From Caldilineaceae bacterium SB0662_bin_25 (GTDB lineage: Bacteria > Chloroflexota > Anaerolineae > Caldilineales > Caldilineaceae), in contig VXOE01000214.1 in assembly GCA_009840225.1 (NCBI GenBank), positions 1-38,011 of the forward strand: DNA of 38,011 bases. Reading direction: 5' to 3'. Positions 26,711 to 35,588 of this stretch are shown piece after piece. The notes below the pieces were generated by a model. That model made no database searches and was not told the DNA's origin. It worked only from the letters and a program-made list of their open reading frames with translations. Every line of letters begins with the position of its first letter. The first letter of the stretch is position 1. Position numbers and translations under genes: made by a program.

Positions 26711-28897
26711 TCAGCCACCGCAGCCGGGAACAAGGCGGAACAGCATGCCTTGACCGGTCCCGATCCAGACTGCCCCGTCCGGTGCGGTCGTGACCGCTTG
26801 CACGGGCCAGTTGTGCATGATCCGTTCGGCGATAATCTGGCCGCCCGAGTTCGCCATCCGGAACAGACCGGGATCGCGCCCGTAGTTGGCGAAGAAGATG
26901 GTGTCGTAGGCCCAAGTGATGCCGGTGGGTGCGGCCGAGTTGGGGAGAGTCAGCACAGGAGCGGTCCACCAATCTTTGTTGACCCCGCCCAACGCCAGCG
27001 GGAAGCCATAGTAGGGGGTAGCGTTCACGTCGCCCGCATTGGCGGCAGCAGAGAGGGTACGCGGGTCCAGCAGGTCGACTTCGTCGCCGGCGTTGAAATC
27101 ACCGTGCACGTTGGTGGCGCCATTGTCGGTAAACCAGATGCGCCCAAGCGGGTCGACGGCAATGCCGTAGGGATTGCGTACCCCGCGCGCCGCGGTCTGA
27201 AAGACGCCGATTGAGCGTTCGGCCAGCAGCCGGTCCAGCCGGGCGCGCACGATGCGGGCACCGAAGGGGTTGCCGCCGGCAGCCACATTGGTGGCCAGTG
27301 TTTCGGCAGGAAGTTCGCCATCATGGAGAACGATTATGCCATCCGCATAGCCGTCGCGGACACCACCGGCGGAGATATAGAGCCAGCCAGCGCTGATCAC
27401 GAGACCATTGTTGGCATGGAAATCCTTCCCGGAAACGGCGAAGCCGCCGGCCAGAGGTTCATATCCGCCGCCATCGACGATGCGGCCCACTTCTCCGGCC
27501 CGGTTCAAGTAGAGCGCGCCCGCATGCCAGGCCATTCCTGTGACACGGCTGGATTCGCGAAGGATCTCATAGTAGCTGTCCCTGGAAACGCTGTGCCAGA
27601 TGGCGATAGAGCGGCTGGCGTGGTAAGGATCGTACAGGATGTTGGGATCGAAGTTGCGGGTGGCATGATGGTCCAAGGCGATGAACAGTCTGCCGTCCGG
27701 GGCAAAGGTCAGCGCAGTAATGCTATGTTTGTCCTGTAGTTTCTCGGCCAGGAACTGCTCTGCACAGAAGCCGCCCTGGGGGACCAGCCAGGGATCGGAT
27801 TCAGAGGGGGGGCTCAGATTGAGGGGAGCGACGCGAATGCCAACACTACCGGCAGCCATTCCCCGCGGTGGGGCGGCGGCGGCACTGTTTTGCGTATTTT
27901 CTTCCGGTTTGGCTTCGGCATTATCGCCTGTATTTGTGCCATCGTTGGCTTCAGCATTGTCGTCGGAACTGCTTGAGGACGGAGAAGGAGCTGGACTCGC
28001 AGGCTCTACACTTGGCAGATATGCAGCGATCTGTTCGGCGTTGGGAATGGCGGCACAACTTGCGGGCAGGGCGAGTTGTGCGCTGACAAAGGGAACGGTA
28101 CCGCCATTCTGGGCACATTCATTGGGCCACGGGTTGAAATCTTCGCCCGAAAGACGCAGCCACATTTCGCCCACAGGGACCGGCTCTGTGCCCTCTCTGG
28201 TCGCACCGGCCATAATCCAATCGTAGATCAGTGCTTTGTCCTCATCGCCGAGTTCCCCCACCAGGGGCATTTCCCCAGACCAGACCTGCGTCCAAAGTGT
28301 GGATGCGGCCGGGACGCCCGGTTGTACTACGGGTCCGTTAAGTCCGCCGGCCATCAAGGGTTCATACTCGGTCACCTGCAGCTCCCCCTGTTTCACAACA
28401 GCGCTATGACAGGCGCCGCAGTTTGCCTCAAGAAGAGGCTGAATGTCCTCATCGAATCCCGGCGCGGCGATTGGAATTCGGTCGAGGGAGCGGTCGAGGG
28501 AGACAAAAGGAAGCTCTTGCCCTTGGCCAAAGACCGCCTCAACGCGTACCAGTGTGCCTGCGGGGGCGCGGCCTAGTTGACAGCCACCGCGATGCGGTTG
28601 ATTGCGCACATTGGTGTTGCGTTGCAACACCGCATAGACCGGCTGGCCCCCGGCAAGACAAGAGATGGCTTCTTCCATTCCATGGATCAGGGCAATGTCA
28701 GCGGTCCCACCCATGGGATCGGGGTGTGCTGCAGGCGGCGGCGGCACTTTTTTCTCTGGATTGGTAGTTCCAGCGGCGCCACCACCTTGAGAATTGAACG
28801 GGCCAATCGGTTGAAAAACGCATGCGCCGAGCAACAGAGCCGCACAGATGAGTAGTGGGAGGGCAGGAAACGGGGCTGGTCGGCGGCGATGACTCAT
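26711..28897 (-). CDS. Lipoprotein with cytochrome c and sorbosone/PQQ-dehydrogenase-like propeller
   Basis: A 728-residue lipoprotein: signal with lipobox LLGAC (Cys26), a Pro-rich linker, a small SH3-like region (about 75-125), a cytochrome c segment with one heme motif CGACH (160-164) in a planctomycete-cytochrome-like context (DIQPLLEANC before it, GEMPLVGELG after it, a possible Met ligand), and a Ser/Asp/Glu linker (about 320-370). The C-terminal half is a propeller of the glucose/sorbosone dehydrogenase type: ITALTFAPDGRLFIALDHHA, RNPYGIAVDPLGRIWFTDNG and VQAVTTAPDGAVWIGTGQG. This suggests sugar or alcohol oxidation outside the membrane with electrons passing to the heme. Whether it binds PQQ is not shown. 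Confidence 0.85.
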   Translation of the reverse strand: MSHRRRPAPFPALPLLICAALLLGACVFQPIGPFNSQGGGAAGTTNPEKKVPPPPAAHPDPMGGTADIALIHGMEEAISCLAGGQPVYAVLQRNTNVRNQPHRGGCQLGRAPAGTLVRVEAVFGQGQELPFVSLDRSLDRIPIAAPGFDEDIQPLLEANCGACHSAVVKQGELQVTEYEPLMAGGLNGPVVQPGVPAASTLWTQVWSGEMPLVGELGDEDKALIYDWIMAGATREGTEPVPVGEMWLRLSGEDFNPWPNECAQNGGTVPFVSAQLALPASCAAIPNAEQIAAYLPSVEPASPAPSPSSSSSDDNAEANDGTNTGDNAEAKPEENTQNSAAAAPPRGMAAGSVGIRVAPLNLSPPSESDPWLVPQGGFCAEQFLAEKLQDKHSITALTFAPDGRLFIALDHHATRNFDPNILYDPYHASRSIAIWHSVSRDSYYEILRESSRVTGMAWHAGALYLNRAGEVGRIVDGGGYEPLAGGFAVSGKDFHANNGLVISAGWLYISAGGVRDGYADGIIVLHDGELPAETLATNVAAGGNPFGARIVRARLDRLLAERSIGVFQTAARGVRNPYGIAVDPLGRIWFTDNGATNVHGDFNAGDEVDLLDPRTLSAAANAGDVNATPYYGFPLALGGVNKDWWTAPVLTLPNSAAPTGITWAYDTIFFANYGRDPGLFRMANSGGQIIAERIMHNWPVQAVTTAPDGAVWIGTGQGMLFRLVPGCGG

Positions 28898-28970
28898 TGA
28901 AGGAGAACCTGTACGCGAAGCTGCATCGGGGGTGCCCTCATTCGTGGGAATGCTGCGCCTGGATGAGTTC

Positions 28971-29960
28971 CTAATTCCCTGTGATTGAGTCGGAAACTGC
29001 CGAAATTTCTGTCAGCGTACGACGCGCGACGGAGATGTCCATCTGAATCTGGGCGACGAGCTCCTCCAGGCTGTCAAAACGTTGCTCGTCGCGCAGGCGA
29101 GATACAAAGGAGATGGTGAGTTCCTTTCCGTACAGTGAGTCGGGCTCGCCAGCCGCTGGATAGTCGAGCAGATGGGTCTCGATGCGGCGCCGGCGTCCGT
29201 CTACAGTGGGTCGCACTCCGATGTTGGTTACGCTGGCGCGAGGGTGGGGCGAACAGTTGTCCGGCAGATATGCCCATGTTACGTATACCCCGTCGGCGGG
29301 GACGAGCTTCTGCGGAATGGGCCGGATGTTGGCAGTGGGCACGCCGATCTGGCGCCCGCGACGTTCTCCCTCTTCGATGATGCCGGCGATCTGGTAGGGC
29401 CGACCCAACATCTGCTCGGCATCCTGTACAGCGCCAGCTAAGAGTGACTGACGGATCTGGCGGCTGTGGACTTCACCATCCTCACGTGCGAACGGTTCGA
29501 TCACCGACAGCTCATAACCGAGCCGGACACCCAACGCTCGCAAAAGGTCGACATTGCCGCTGCGTCCCCGACCCAGCGCGAAATCGGGCCCCACTATCAG
29601 CCGGGCAAGCCCCAATCGTTCGACGAGAAGCGTCATAAACTGCTCGGGCGTCAGACTGGCAAAATCCATGTCAAAGGGCTGAATGATGCCCAGATCAAGA
29701 CCGAACGGCTCGATCAGGCGCAGACGCTCCTGTGGGGTGGTCAAGAGGCACAAGGTAAGGTCAGGCCGCAGTACGGCAATTGGGTGGGGATCGAATGTGA
29801 GCAGGGCTGTCCTGGCGGTGGGTGCATGGCCCGCCGCTTCAGTCTGCAGGGTACGCAAGAGAGCCTGATGGCCCAGATGCACACCGTCGAAATTTCCGAT
29901 TGTCAAAAAAGTTGGGCCGGGAAACCGGAGAGATCGCAGATCGCTGCGCCAAATTCTCAT
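28971..29960 (-). CDS. ribF: Bifunctional riboflavin kinase/FAD synthetase
   Basis: A 329-residue enzyme making FMN then FAD. The N-terminal adenylyltransferase has GNFDGVHLGH (residues 22-31), FDPHP (56-60) and the VGPDFALGRGRSGN segment (123-136). The C-terminal kinase domain (about 185-315) has RGRQIGVPTANI (201-212), with the Thr-Ala-Asn metal/ATP triad. Length is normal. It is the last gene of the translation cluster, behind truB across a 164-bp gap that holds a palindromic repeat. Confidence 0.95.
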   Translation of the reverse strand: MRIWRSDLRSLRFPGPTFLTIGNFDGVHLGHQALLRTLQTEAAGHAPTARTALLTFDPHPIAVLRPDLTLCLLTTPQERLRLIEPFGLDLGIIQPFDMDFASLTPEQFMTLLVERLGLARLIVGPDFALGRGRSGNVDLLRALGVRLGYELSVIEPFAREDGEVHSRQIRQSLLAGAVQDAEQMLGRPYQIAGIIEEGERRGRQIGVPTANIRPIPQKLVPADGVYVTWAYLPDNCSPHPRASVTNIGVRPTVDGRRRRIETHLLDYPAAGEPDSLYGKELTISFVSRLRDEQRFDSLEELVAQIQMDISVARRTLTEISAVSDSITGN

Positions 29961-30027
29961 CTCAAATCAGTTTCTGGTACTTAACGTGAATTCCGTTTGC
30001 CACCCATGCTCTCCGGCGGTTTGCCCG

Positions 30028-30058
30028 GTAGGAACGAAGGCGTCCCGCCTGCCCCTAC
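30028..30058. repeat. Imperfect palindromic intergenic element
   Basis: Between truB and ribF, GTAGG (30028-30032) and CCTAC (30054-30058) flank an inner stem AGGCG-tcc-CGCCT (about 30038-30050). Elements of this GTAGG...CCTAC shape are scattered in many genomes. No second copy was seen here. As RNA it could be a processing or pausing hairpin in the truB-ribF transcript. Confidence 0.45.
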
Positions 30059-30124
30059 GCGATTCGAGAAGTAAGAAGAAGCTGTTCTTTGGCCTGCTTG
30101 CCTATTCGTCACTATGGCGGCAGA

Positions 30125-31144
30125 CTACGGGAGACTCCCCAACTGTTGGGCGAGCCACTTTTCGGCTTTCCATACTGTGCCGTCTCCGTTCCCTTCGGCG
30201 GCACGCGCGCGTGCAATGCCCAGGAAGCGGCCGCGGTGATCATAGGCGGCCGCTAGCCCACCCCGTCGCCCACCTTCCGAACTGCAGGAGTTGGAAGGGG
30301 TTGGCTCATGGGCAGCGGACGCGCGACTTTGGTAGATTTTCTGCCCGTAACCCAGCCGGAGTTGCTCCTCCTCACTGACGGTCAGTCGGGGCATTCCCAG
30401 GCCGGCATCGGGCGCCAGCAGCAGCTCGGCCAGCCTGCCGGCGGCCGCTGCGCTTTCAATTGCCGGCAGATCTGACGCGTCGGCGACAGAAAACGGGCCG
30501 GCTTCCAAGCGACGCAGGTAGCTCAAGTGGCCGGCGGTGTCCAACGCCTGCCCCAGCGCGTGGGCCAGGCTGCGCACGTATGCGCCGGCGGAACAGCGAA
30601 TCCGGAGAGATATTGTTGCGGGCGGCGCATAGGAGAGAAGCTTTAACTGGTGAATGGTGACTTCCCGCGGCGCCACATTTACGGCCTCTCCGCGCCGGGC
30701 TTTGCGATGCAGACTCTCACCGCCCTGCTTCAGTGCCGAGTAGACCGGTGGTATCTGAGTAGTCCGGCCACGGAAGGCAACCAGGGCGGCCTCCACGTCG
30801 GCGTCGGTCAGAGACGGAACCGGGGCCTGGGCGACGGTCCGGCCGACAGCGTCGTAGGTATCGGTGGCGCGGCCCAGTGTTACGCGGGCCTCGTATGTTT
30901 TGTCATGCCCCTGATAGTACTCAACCAGTCGCGTCGCAACGCCCAGGCACAGTACGAGAAGTCCGCTGGCCATCGGGTCCAGTGTGCCAGTATGGCCGAT
31001 GCGTTTTTGCCGACTCCAACGCCGGACGCGTTGCACAACGTCGTGGCTGGTAGGCAGATCTGCGGAGACGGGCTCGGCGGCGTACGTTTGTGAACTTGGG
31101 CGGCCCGGTTTATCGACAAGGAGGATTCCGTGGAGATCGGTCAT
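30125..31144 (-). CDS. truB: tRNA pseudouridine(55) synthase TruB
   Basis: A 339-residue enzyme that makes pseudouridine 55 in the tRNA T-loop. Catalytic Asp56 lies in GHTGTLDPMASG (about 50-61), and the KTYEARVTLG, SAGAYVRSLA (tRNA-binding) and LPAIES regions are present. An insertion of about 18 residues splits the usual DKP-G-TSHDVV start: DKPGRPSSQTYAAEPVSADL then PTSHDVV (about 11-37). A second Ser/Gly-rich insert lies near the C-terminal PUA-like domain (about 278-296). Downstream of nrnA with a 35-bp gap. Confidence 0.95.
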   Translation of the reverse strand: MTDLHGILLVDKPGRPSSQTYAAEPVSADLPTSHDVVQRVRRWSRQKRIGHTGTLDPMASGLLVLCLGVATRLVEYYQGHDKTYEARVTLGRATDTYDAVGRTVAQAPVPSLTDADVEAALVAFRGRTTQIPPVYSALKQGGESLHRKARRGEAVNVAPREVTIHQLKLLSYAPPATISLRIRCSAGAYVRSLAHALGQALDTAGHLSYLRRLEAGPFSVADASDLPAIESAAAAGRLAELLLAPDAGLGMPRLTVSEEEQLRLGYGQKIYQSRASAAHEPTPSNSCSSEGGRRGGLAAAYDHRGRFLGIARARAAEGNGDGTVWKAEKWLAQQLGSLP

Positions 31145-31179
31145 GGTATCGGTTCGTCGCCGGCGCTGCTCTCTGTCCT

Positions 31180-32229
31180 CTAACCCCTATCGCCATCAAT
31201 ACTCTGGCGGCGCAATTCGTGCAGCGCGGCCACAACGCGTGCCGAGACCTCCTGCAGCGTGCCGGCAACGGTGCAGCCGGCGGCAGGTGGATGTCCGCCG
31301 CCGCCGAATGCGAAGGCCACCTGGCTCACATTGAACCCCGGCTTGGCCCGAAAACTGCATTCGATCAACTCCTGTCCGTTTTTTGCAAAACGTTGGGCGA
31401 AAGTAGCGCTGATGTCGGCCTCTCTCACGGTGACGAGGAAGTTGGCCAAACCGTCGCTTTGGTGGAGTTCGACACCACTTCGCTGCCGGCTCTCGGCGTT
31501 GAGAGTGGCCCAGATGATGCCGTCATCCATCTGCACATTGGCCAGACCGGCCCCCCAGAGCTTAACCAGGCTGAACGACCTGCTGTCCAATGTGTTGCGA
31601 ACGACATAGTCCAGACTTGCACCGGCGTTCAACAGACGCAAGCTCGCCTGCAGGACATTCATATTCGTGTTGGCGGTCCGAAAACAGAGTGTATCGGTCA
31701 CGAGGCCGGTCAGAAGGGAGACGGCGATCTCCTCAGATAGCGGAACATTCAGGGCATCGGCCAGGTGAATAAGCATCTGGCAAGTGGCTGCGCAGCCGGT
31801 ATCCACCCAGTTTTCCGTGCCGAAGAGGGTATTGGTAATGTGATGATCAATGACGACAAGGGGAACCTGATTGTGGATCTCGGGTCTGTAGACGGTGCCC
31901 ATCCGGTCAATGCTGGAGGTGTCGAGGCAGACGATGAGATCGTAACTGTGCGCGACCTCTGCCGGCCCGATGATTTCCTCCACGCCGGGCATAAACTGGA
32001 ACTCCGGCATCGCTTCGTCCTGAAGGGCGAGGGCAGGCCGTTTCCCCAGCGAACGCAAAATGCTGCCCAAGCCGAGTAGACTGCCGACCGCGTCTCCGTC
32101 CGGGCTCACATGGCTGACGCAGAGGATGTTGTTGCTGGATTCCAGGAGACTGAGCAGGAGAGGGGGCGGCGGGACGCCCTCTTGGCCGCATGCAGCACCC
32201 TGCTTAAGCAGGGAGTCGTTCAGGGTCAT
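31180..32229 (-). CDS. nrnA: DHH-family oligoribonuclease/PAP phosphatase (NrnA type)
   Basis: A 349-residue DHH/DHHA1 phosphoesterase that degrades nanoRNAs of 2-5 nt and may dephosphorylate 3'-phosphoadenosine-5'-phosphate. Manganese-binding motifs are HVSPDGDAVGS (40-50), LDTSS (about 106-110) and the name-giving DHH in VIDHHITNTLFG (about 133-144). The DHHA1 domain ends with FGGGGHPPAAG (about 315-325). The ATG overlaps the rbfA stop by four bases (ATGA), the arrangement common in this cluster across bacteria. Confidence 0.93.
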   Translation of the reverse strand: MTLNDSLLKQGAACGQEGVPPPPLLLSLLESSNNILCVSHVSPDGDAVGSLLGLGSILRSLGKRPALALQDEAMPEFQFMPGVEEIIGPAEVAHSYDLIVCLDTSSIDRMGTVYRPEIHNQVPLVVIDHHITNTLFGTENWVDTGCAATCQMLIHLADALNVPLSEEIAVSLLTGLVTDTLCFRTANTNMNVLQASLRLLNAGASLDYVVRNTLDSRSFSLVKLWGAGLANVQMDDGIIWATLNAESRQRSGVELHQSDGLANFLVTVREADISATFAQRFAKNGQELIECSFRAKPGFNVSQVAFAFGGGGHPPAAGCTVAGTLQEVSARVVAALHELRRQSIDGDRG

Positions 32230-32681
32230 GCATCCTCTTTCTGAGCATCGATGGAGGAGAAATCCGGGGAAGAGAGTGAGGAGGACGGAGGTGAAAGAGG
32301 ACTCCCTTCGTCCTGTTGACGACTCTCTCGTTCCTCGGCGATGCTCTGCAAAAGTGCATCCACCCGAGCGGCCTGATCGGGGGTATCGTCATAGTAGAAG
32401 AGCAGTTCCGGCACGGCGCGGAATGTTAAGCTCTGGGCTAGTTGGCGTCGCAGGAATGGGGCGGCTTTCTTGAGTCTGGCGAGGACCAAGCTGCGCTGGA
32501 TGTCGCTATCCTGATGGATGTAGACTTTGGCCACGCGCAGGTCGCGGCTGACCACCACGTTGGTCACCTCCAGCAGTTCCAACGCCGGGTCATCCAGTTC
32601 GGCGCCGATCAAGATAGACAGTTCCTGGTAGAGCAGTTCTGCTGCCCGCTCCTGACGAATTGTAGTCGTCATCGTTTCCAT
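32226..32681 (-). CDS. rbfA: Ribosome-binding factor A
   Basis: A 151-residue KH-like protein needed for late 30S maturation and cold adaptation. Family motifs include RVAKVYIHQDSD, LRRQLAQSLTFRAVPELLFYYDDTPD and the preceding DPALELLEVTNVVVSRDL. The C-terminal 30 residues are Ser/Pro-rich and disordered. Start at 32681 or nine bases later (32672); GGA before the second could serve as its ribosome site. Translationally coupled to nrnA. Confidence 0.95.
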   Translation of the reverse strand: METMTTTIRQERAAELLYQELSILIGAELDDPALELLEVTNVVVSRDLRVAKVYIHQDSDIQRSLVLARLKKAAPFLRRQLAQSLTFRAVPELLFYYDDTPDQAARVDALLQSIAEERESRQQDEGSPLSPPSSSLSSPDFSSIDAQKEDA

Positions 32682-32753
32682 GCCGTCAATCGTTCGTTCT
32701 GGTTGTCAGGCACACGAGCCCACTATAAACCAAAAACCGAAAACCAGAAACTA

Positions 32754-34634
32754 TTATCGTACCTGTTGCCTCTCGAAGACTTCGATAATGTCGCCTTCCT
32801 GGAGGTCTGAATTGACGCCGGCGAGATTGATGCCGCACTCATATCCGGCCCGCACTTCGGTGACATCTTCGGTAAACCGTTTGAGGTTTTCGATGGTTGT
32901 TGTGATGATGGTTGCATCGTTGCGGAGCAGCCGGGCCTGGCTGTTACGTTTGACGACCCCGTCGAGAACCATGCAGCCGGCGATCAAGCCGCCGCGCCGC
33001 ACGCGGAACATCTGCCGGACCTCAGCATGGCCGGTGACAACCTCTTCGAAGATCGGGTCCAACATTCCGCTCAGCGCCTGTTCTACATCTTCGATCAGGT
33101 TGTAGATGATCTGATAGTGCCGAATCTCGACGCCGGACTGTTCGGCGCGCACCAGAGCGGACTTGTCGATGTTGACGCCGAATCCGATGACTATCGCCTG
33201 ACTGGTTTCGGCGAGCATGACGTCCGATTCGGTTATGTCGCCGACAGCCGACTGCATGATCTTGACCTTTACCTCGTCGTTTTCAAGCTGTTCGAGGCTG
33301 TGAATGATTGGGGCCAGCGTACCCTGTGCATCGGCCCGCACGATAATATTGAGGGTTTCGGCTTCGCCGCCTTCGACACGGGCGAACATATCCTCCAGCG
33401 TCATCGGCAGGGGTGAGGCGTCCCGGATATTCTGAGCGGCCTGGTTTTGCCTTTCGGCGGCAAGCGTACGGGCCGCCCTGTCGTTTTTGGTCACGCTAAA
33501 GACCTCGCCGGCCGCTGGGACGCCATTGAGGCCCAGAATTACCGTCGGCGTGCTCGGCCCGGCCTTCTTCAATTGATTGCCCTCGTAGTCGGACATTGCC
33601 TTGACACGTCCCCAGTTCTCGCCGACGATCAGCGAATCCCCGCGTTTCAGGGTCCCGTTTTGTACAAGCAGGGTTGCAGTGATTCCGCGCTGCTTATCCA
33701 ATTGGGCTTCGATCACGGTGCCGACACATTGTCCGCTGGGATTGGCAGTGTGCTGGTCCAGTTCGGCGACGACGAGTATGTTTTCCAAGAGGTCGTCAAC
33801 ACCATCGCCGTTGAGCGCACTGATCGGAACGGTGATGGTTTCGCCGCCCCATTCCTCCGGTGTCAGGTCTTCTGTTGACAGTTCCTCCATGACGCGGTTT
33901 ATGTTGGCGTTGGGGCTATCGATCTTGTTGATGGCGACGACAATTGTCACGTCTGCTGCCCTGGCATGGCTGATCGCTTCCCGGGTCTGGGGCATAATGC
34001 CATCGTCGGCGGCTACGACGAGGATGACGATGTCGGTAACCTGCGCGCCGCGGGCCCGCATTGCAGTAAATGCCTCGTGTCCGGGCGTGTCCAGGAAGGT
34101 GATCTTTTTGCCGTCGACTTCTACCTGATAGGCGCCGGTATGCTGGGTGATGCCGCCGGCCTCGGTATCGACTACGTTGGCGCGGCGGATACGATCGAGG
34201 AGGGTTGTTTTGCCGTGATCAACGTGTCCGAGGACCGCCACAACGGGCGACCGGGGCACGAGGCTTTTTTCCGCTTCTTCGGCCACGATCTCCTGGATCA
34301 TCACCCGTTCTTTTGGTCTTCGATCTTCGTCGGGCGCCTCTTCCGGCTCTTCGTCCTCCACGACCGGCCAGAGCACCTCGATTCCGAGTTCTTCACCCAC
34401 GATGGCGGCTGTATCGTGATCGAGGGTTTGGTCGATGGGCGCCATAATACCGAACTGCATAAGCACTTTAATGAGATCGATTGGACTGCGATCCATTCTT
34501 TCGGCCAATGCGCGGACGGTAACATACTCCTCCACTATGATGGAAGTAGGCAGCCCAGCGGCTTCACCGTTGGAGGCGTCGTCAGCCGGGCTGCCATTCT
34601 GGATCTTCATCGGATCTTTCGTTGCGGCTGCCAT
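32754..34634 (-). CDS. infB: Translation initiation factor IF-2
   Basis: A 626-residue GTPase that brings fMet-tRNA to the 30S subunit. IF2-N region (about 32-85), then G1 GHVDHGKT (136-143), G3 DTPGH (182-186) and G4 NKID (236-239), followed by the II, III and IV domains (for example [18 protein letters not shown] and [17 protein letters not shown]). Its N-terminal extension is short (about 130 residues before the G domain). ATG 34634 follows AGGAAGG at a six-base spacing. It is separated from ylxR by an unusually long 574-bp gap. Confidence 0.97.
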   Translation of the reverse strand: MAAATKDPMKIQNGSPADDASNGEAAGLPTSIIVEEYVTVRALAERMDRSPIDLIKVLMQFGIMAPIDQTLDHDTAAIVGEELGIEVLWPVVEDEEPEEAPDEDRRPKERVMIQEIVAEEAEKSLVPRSPVVAVLGHVDHGKTTLLDRIRRANVVDTEAGGITQHTGAYQVEVDGKKITFLDTPGHEAFTAMRARGAQVTDIVILVVAADDGIMPQTREAISHARAADVTIVVAINKIDSPNANINRVMEELSTEDLTPEEWGGETITVPISALNGDGVDDLLENILVVAELDQHTANPSGQCVGTVIEAQLDKQRGITATLLVQNGTLKRGDSLIVGENWGRVKAMSDYEGNQLKKAGPSTPTVILGLNGVPAAGEVFSVTKNDRAARTLAAERQNQAAQNIRDASPLPMTLEDMFARVEGGEAETLNIIVRADAQGTLAPIIHSLEQLENDEVKVKIMQSAVGDITESDVMLAETSQAIVIGFGVNIDKSALVRAEQSGVEIRHYQIIYNLIEDVEQALSGMLDPIFEEVVTGHAEVRQMFRVRRGGLIAGCMVLDGVVKRNSQARLLRNDATIITTTIENLKRFTEDVTEVRAGYECGINLAGVNSDLQEGDIIEVFERQQVR

Positions 34635-35208
34635 TTTGGCCTTCCTTTCATCTATCGTTTTCGATTCCCAGCTCTACATGCCGCCATGCCGTTTATAATT
34701 GACAGCGAAAACGTCCCTCTGTCTTCAGAGAGAAGGAAGCTGAGAGGCGTTTACGCTCCGAGTTGCGTGTACCTTCTCAAACGTTACACAGGTTTTTGGC
34801 TGGGATGGAATGCCATGCACAGGTATGTGCAGTGGAGGCCGGAAGCGGGGCGCCAAGAGGCGGTTACGGTACAAAGACAAGTCGTTACACGACCACCCCT
34901 CTCTTCCCTGTAGCCTTCCCCCTCTCCATCCCAAACTGCAATACAGCCAATGTTAGCCCACTATTCCGACACATGTCAGGGAGCGGACAATCGGCTTGCG
35001 TTCATTGGAAAAGTCCTGTCAATCAGCGAATATGCCCTCACTTTGGATCGTTCCATTTGCGTTGGGCAGGAACGTTTGAAGAGCATACCGAGTAACCACA
35101 GCCCTCCCCGCAATCGCGCAGTTCTGACAGTCCGCGTGAAAGGCAAAGATGTGAGGAGGAGATTCCAGTAAGCAATAATTAACCGTTTAGATGGGTTCTC
35201 GCTCCTTG
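34635..35208 (-). other. Long gene-free gap between ylxR and infB
   Basis: No plausible coding frame on either strand. Structures on the minus strand: a promoter candidate (34950-34979), a perfect hairpin TGCACA-tacc-TGTGCA (34816-34831), a small GTCGT-gta-ACGAC hairpin near 34880-34895, and CTCT/AGAG pairing around 34715-34735. This may be an extended infB leader or a decayed gene (for example an L7Ae-type gene found here in other bacteria). I found no such gene remnant. Confidence 0.45.
34950..34979 (-). promoter_or_regulatory. Promoter candidate for infB
   Basis: Reading the minus strand, CTGACA (34979-34974), 18 bp, TAACAT (34955-34950). Five of six and four of six consensus positions match. 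A start near 34943 gives a leader of about 310 nt containing the hairpins noted in this gap. It would let infB be expressed independently of nusA-ylxR. Confidence 0.4.
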
Positions 35209-35529
35209 CTACGCGGTCTCGTCCGACACTTGCAAAAGAGTTGAAACGGACGCTGACAGTGTCGTCAGATTATCGGCGCTGATTTTTGTTCGCAGCGCTT
35301 TCTGTATCAATGCGCCGGCCAGCGCCCTTTCCCAACAGGTGGCCTGCGGGTGGATATAGGCACCGCGCCCGGCCTTTTTGCCGGTTTCATCCAAAAGGAC
35401 GCCATCAGCAACCCGGACCAGACGAATCAGGTCGCGCTTGCCGTCAGACTCGCGGCAGGCAATGCACATTCGTTGGGGAGCCTTGAATGCGTTCCGCCCC
35501 TGTTTCGATCCCTTTCCCCGTTTTGCCAT
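35209..35529 (-). CDS. ylxR: YlxR family RNA-binding protein
   Basis: A 106-residue basic protein of the YlxR/DUF448 family, coded between nusA and infB in many bacteria and possibly nucleoid- or RNA-binding. Motifs RMCIACRE (20-27) and GRGAYIHP (54-61) are typical. The N-terminus is Lys/Arg/Gly-rich. It starts 59 bp after the nusA stop. Confidence 0.93.
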   Translation of the reverse strand: MAKRGKGSKQGRNAFKAPQRMCIACRESDGKRDLIRLVRVADGVLLDETGKKAGRGAYIHPQATCWERALAGALIQKALRTKISADNLTTLSASVSTLLQVSDETA

Positions 35530-35588
35530 TTCCGGTGTTGCACGTCAGATGAAATAGTTCAGGCACGATACACGAACCAGCAGCCACC

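Noticed and set aside
33966-34913. 315-codon plus-strand open frame over infB
   Set aside because: Antisense to IF-2 and running into the gene-free gap with no motif or ribosome site.
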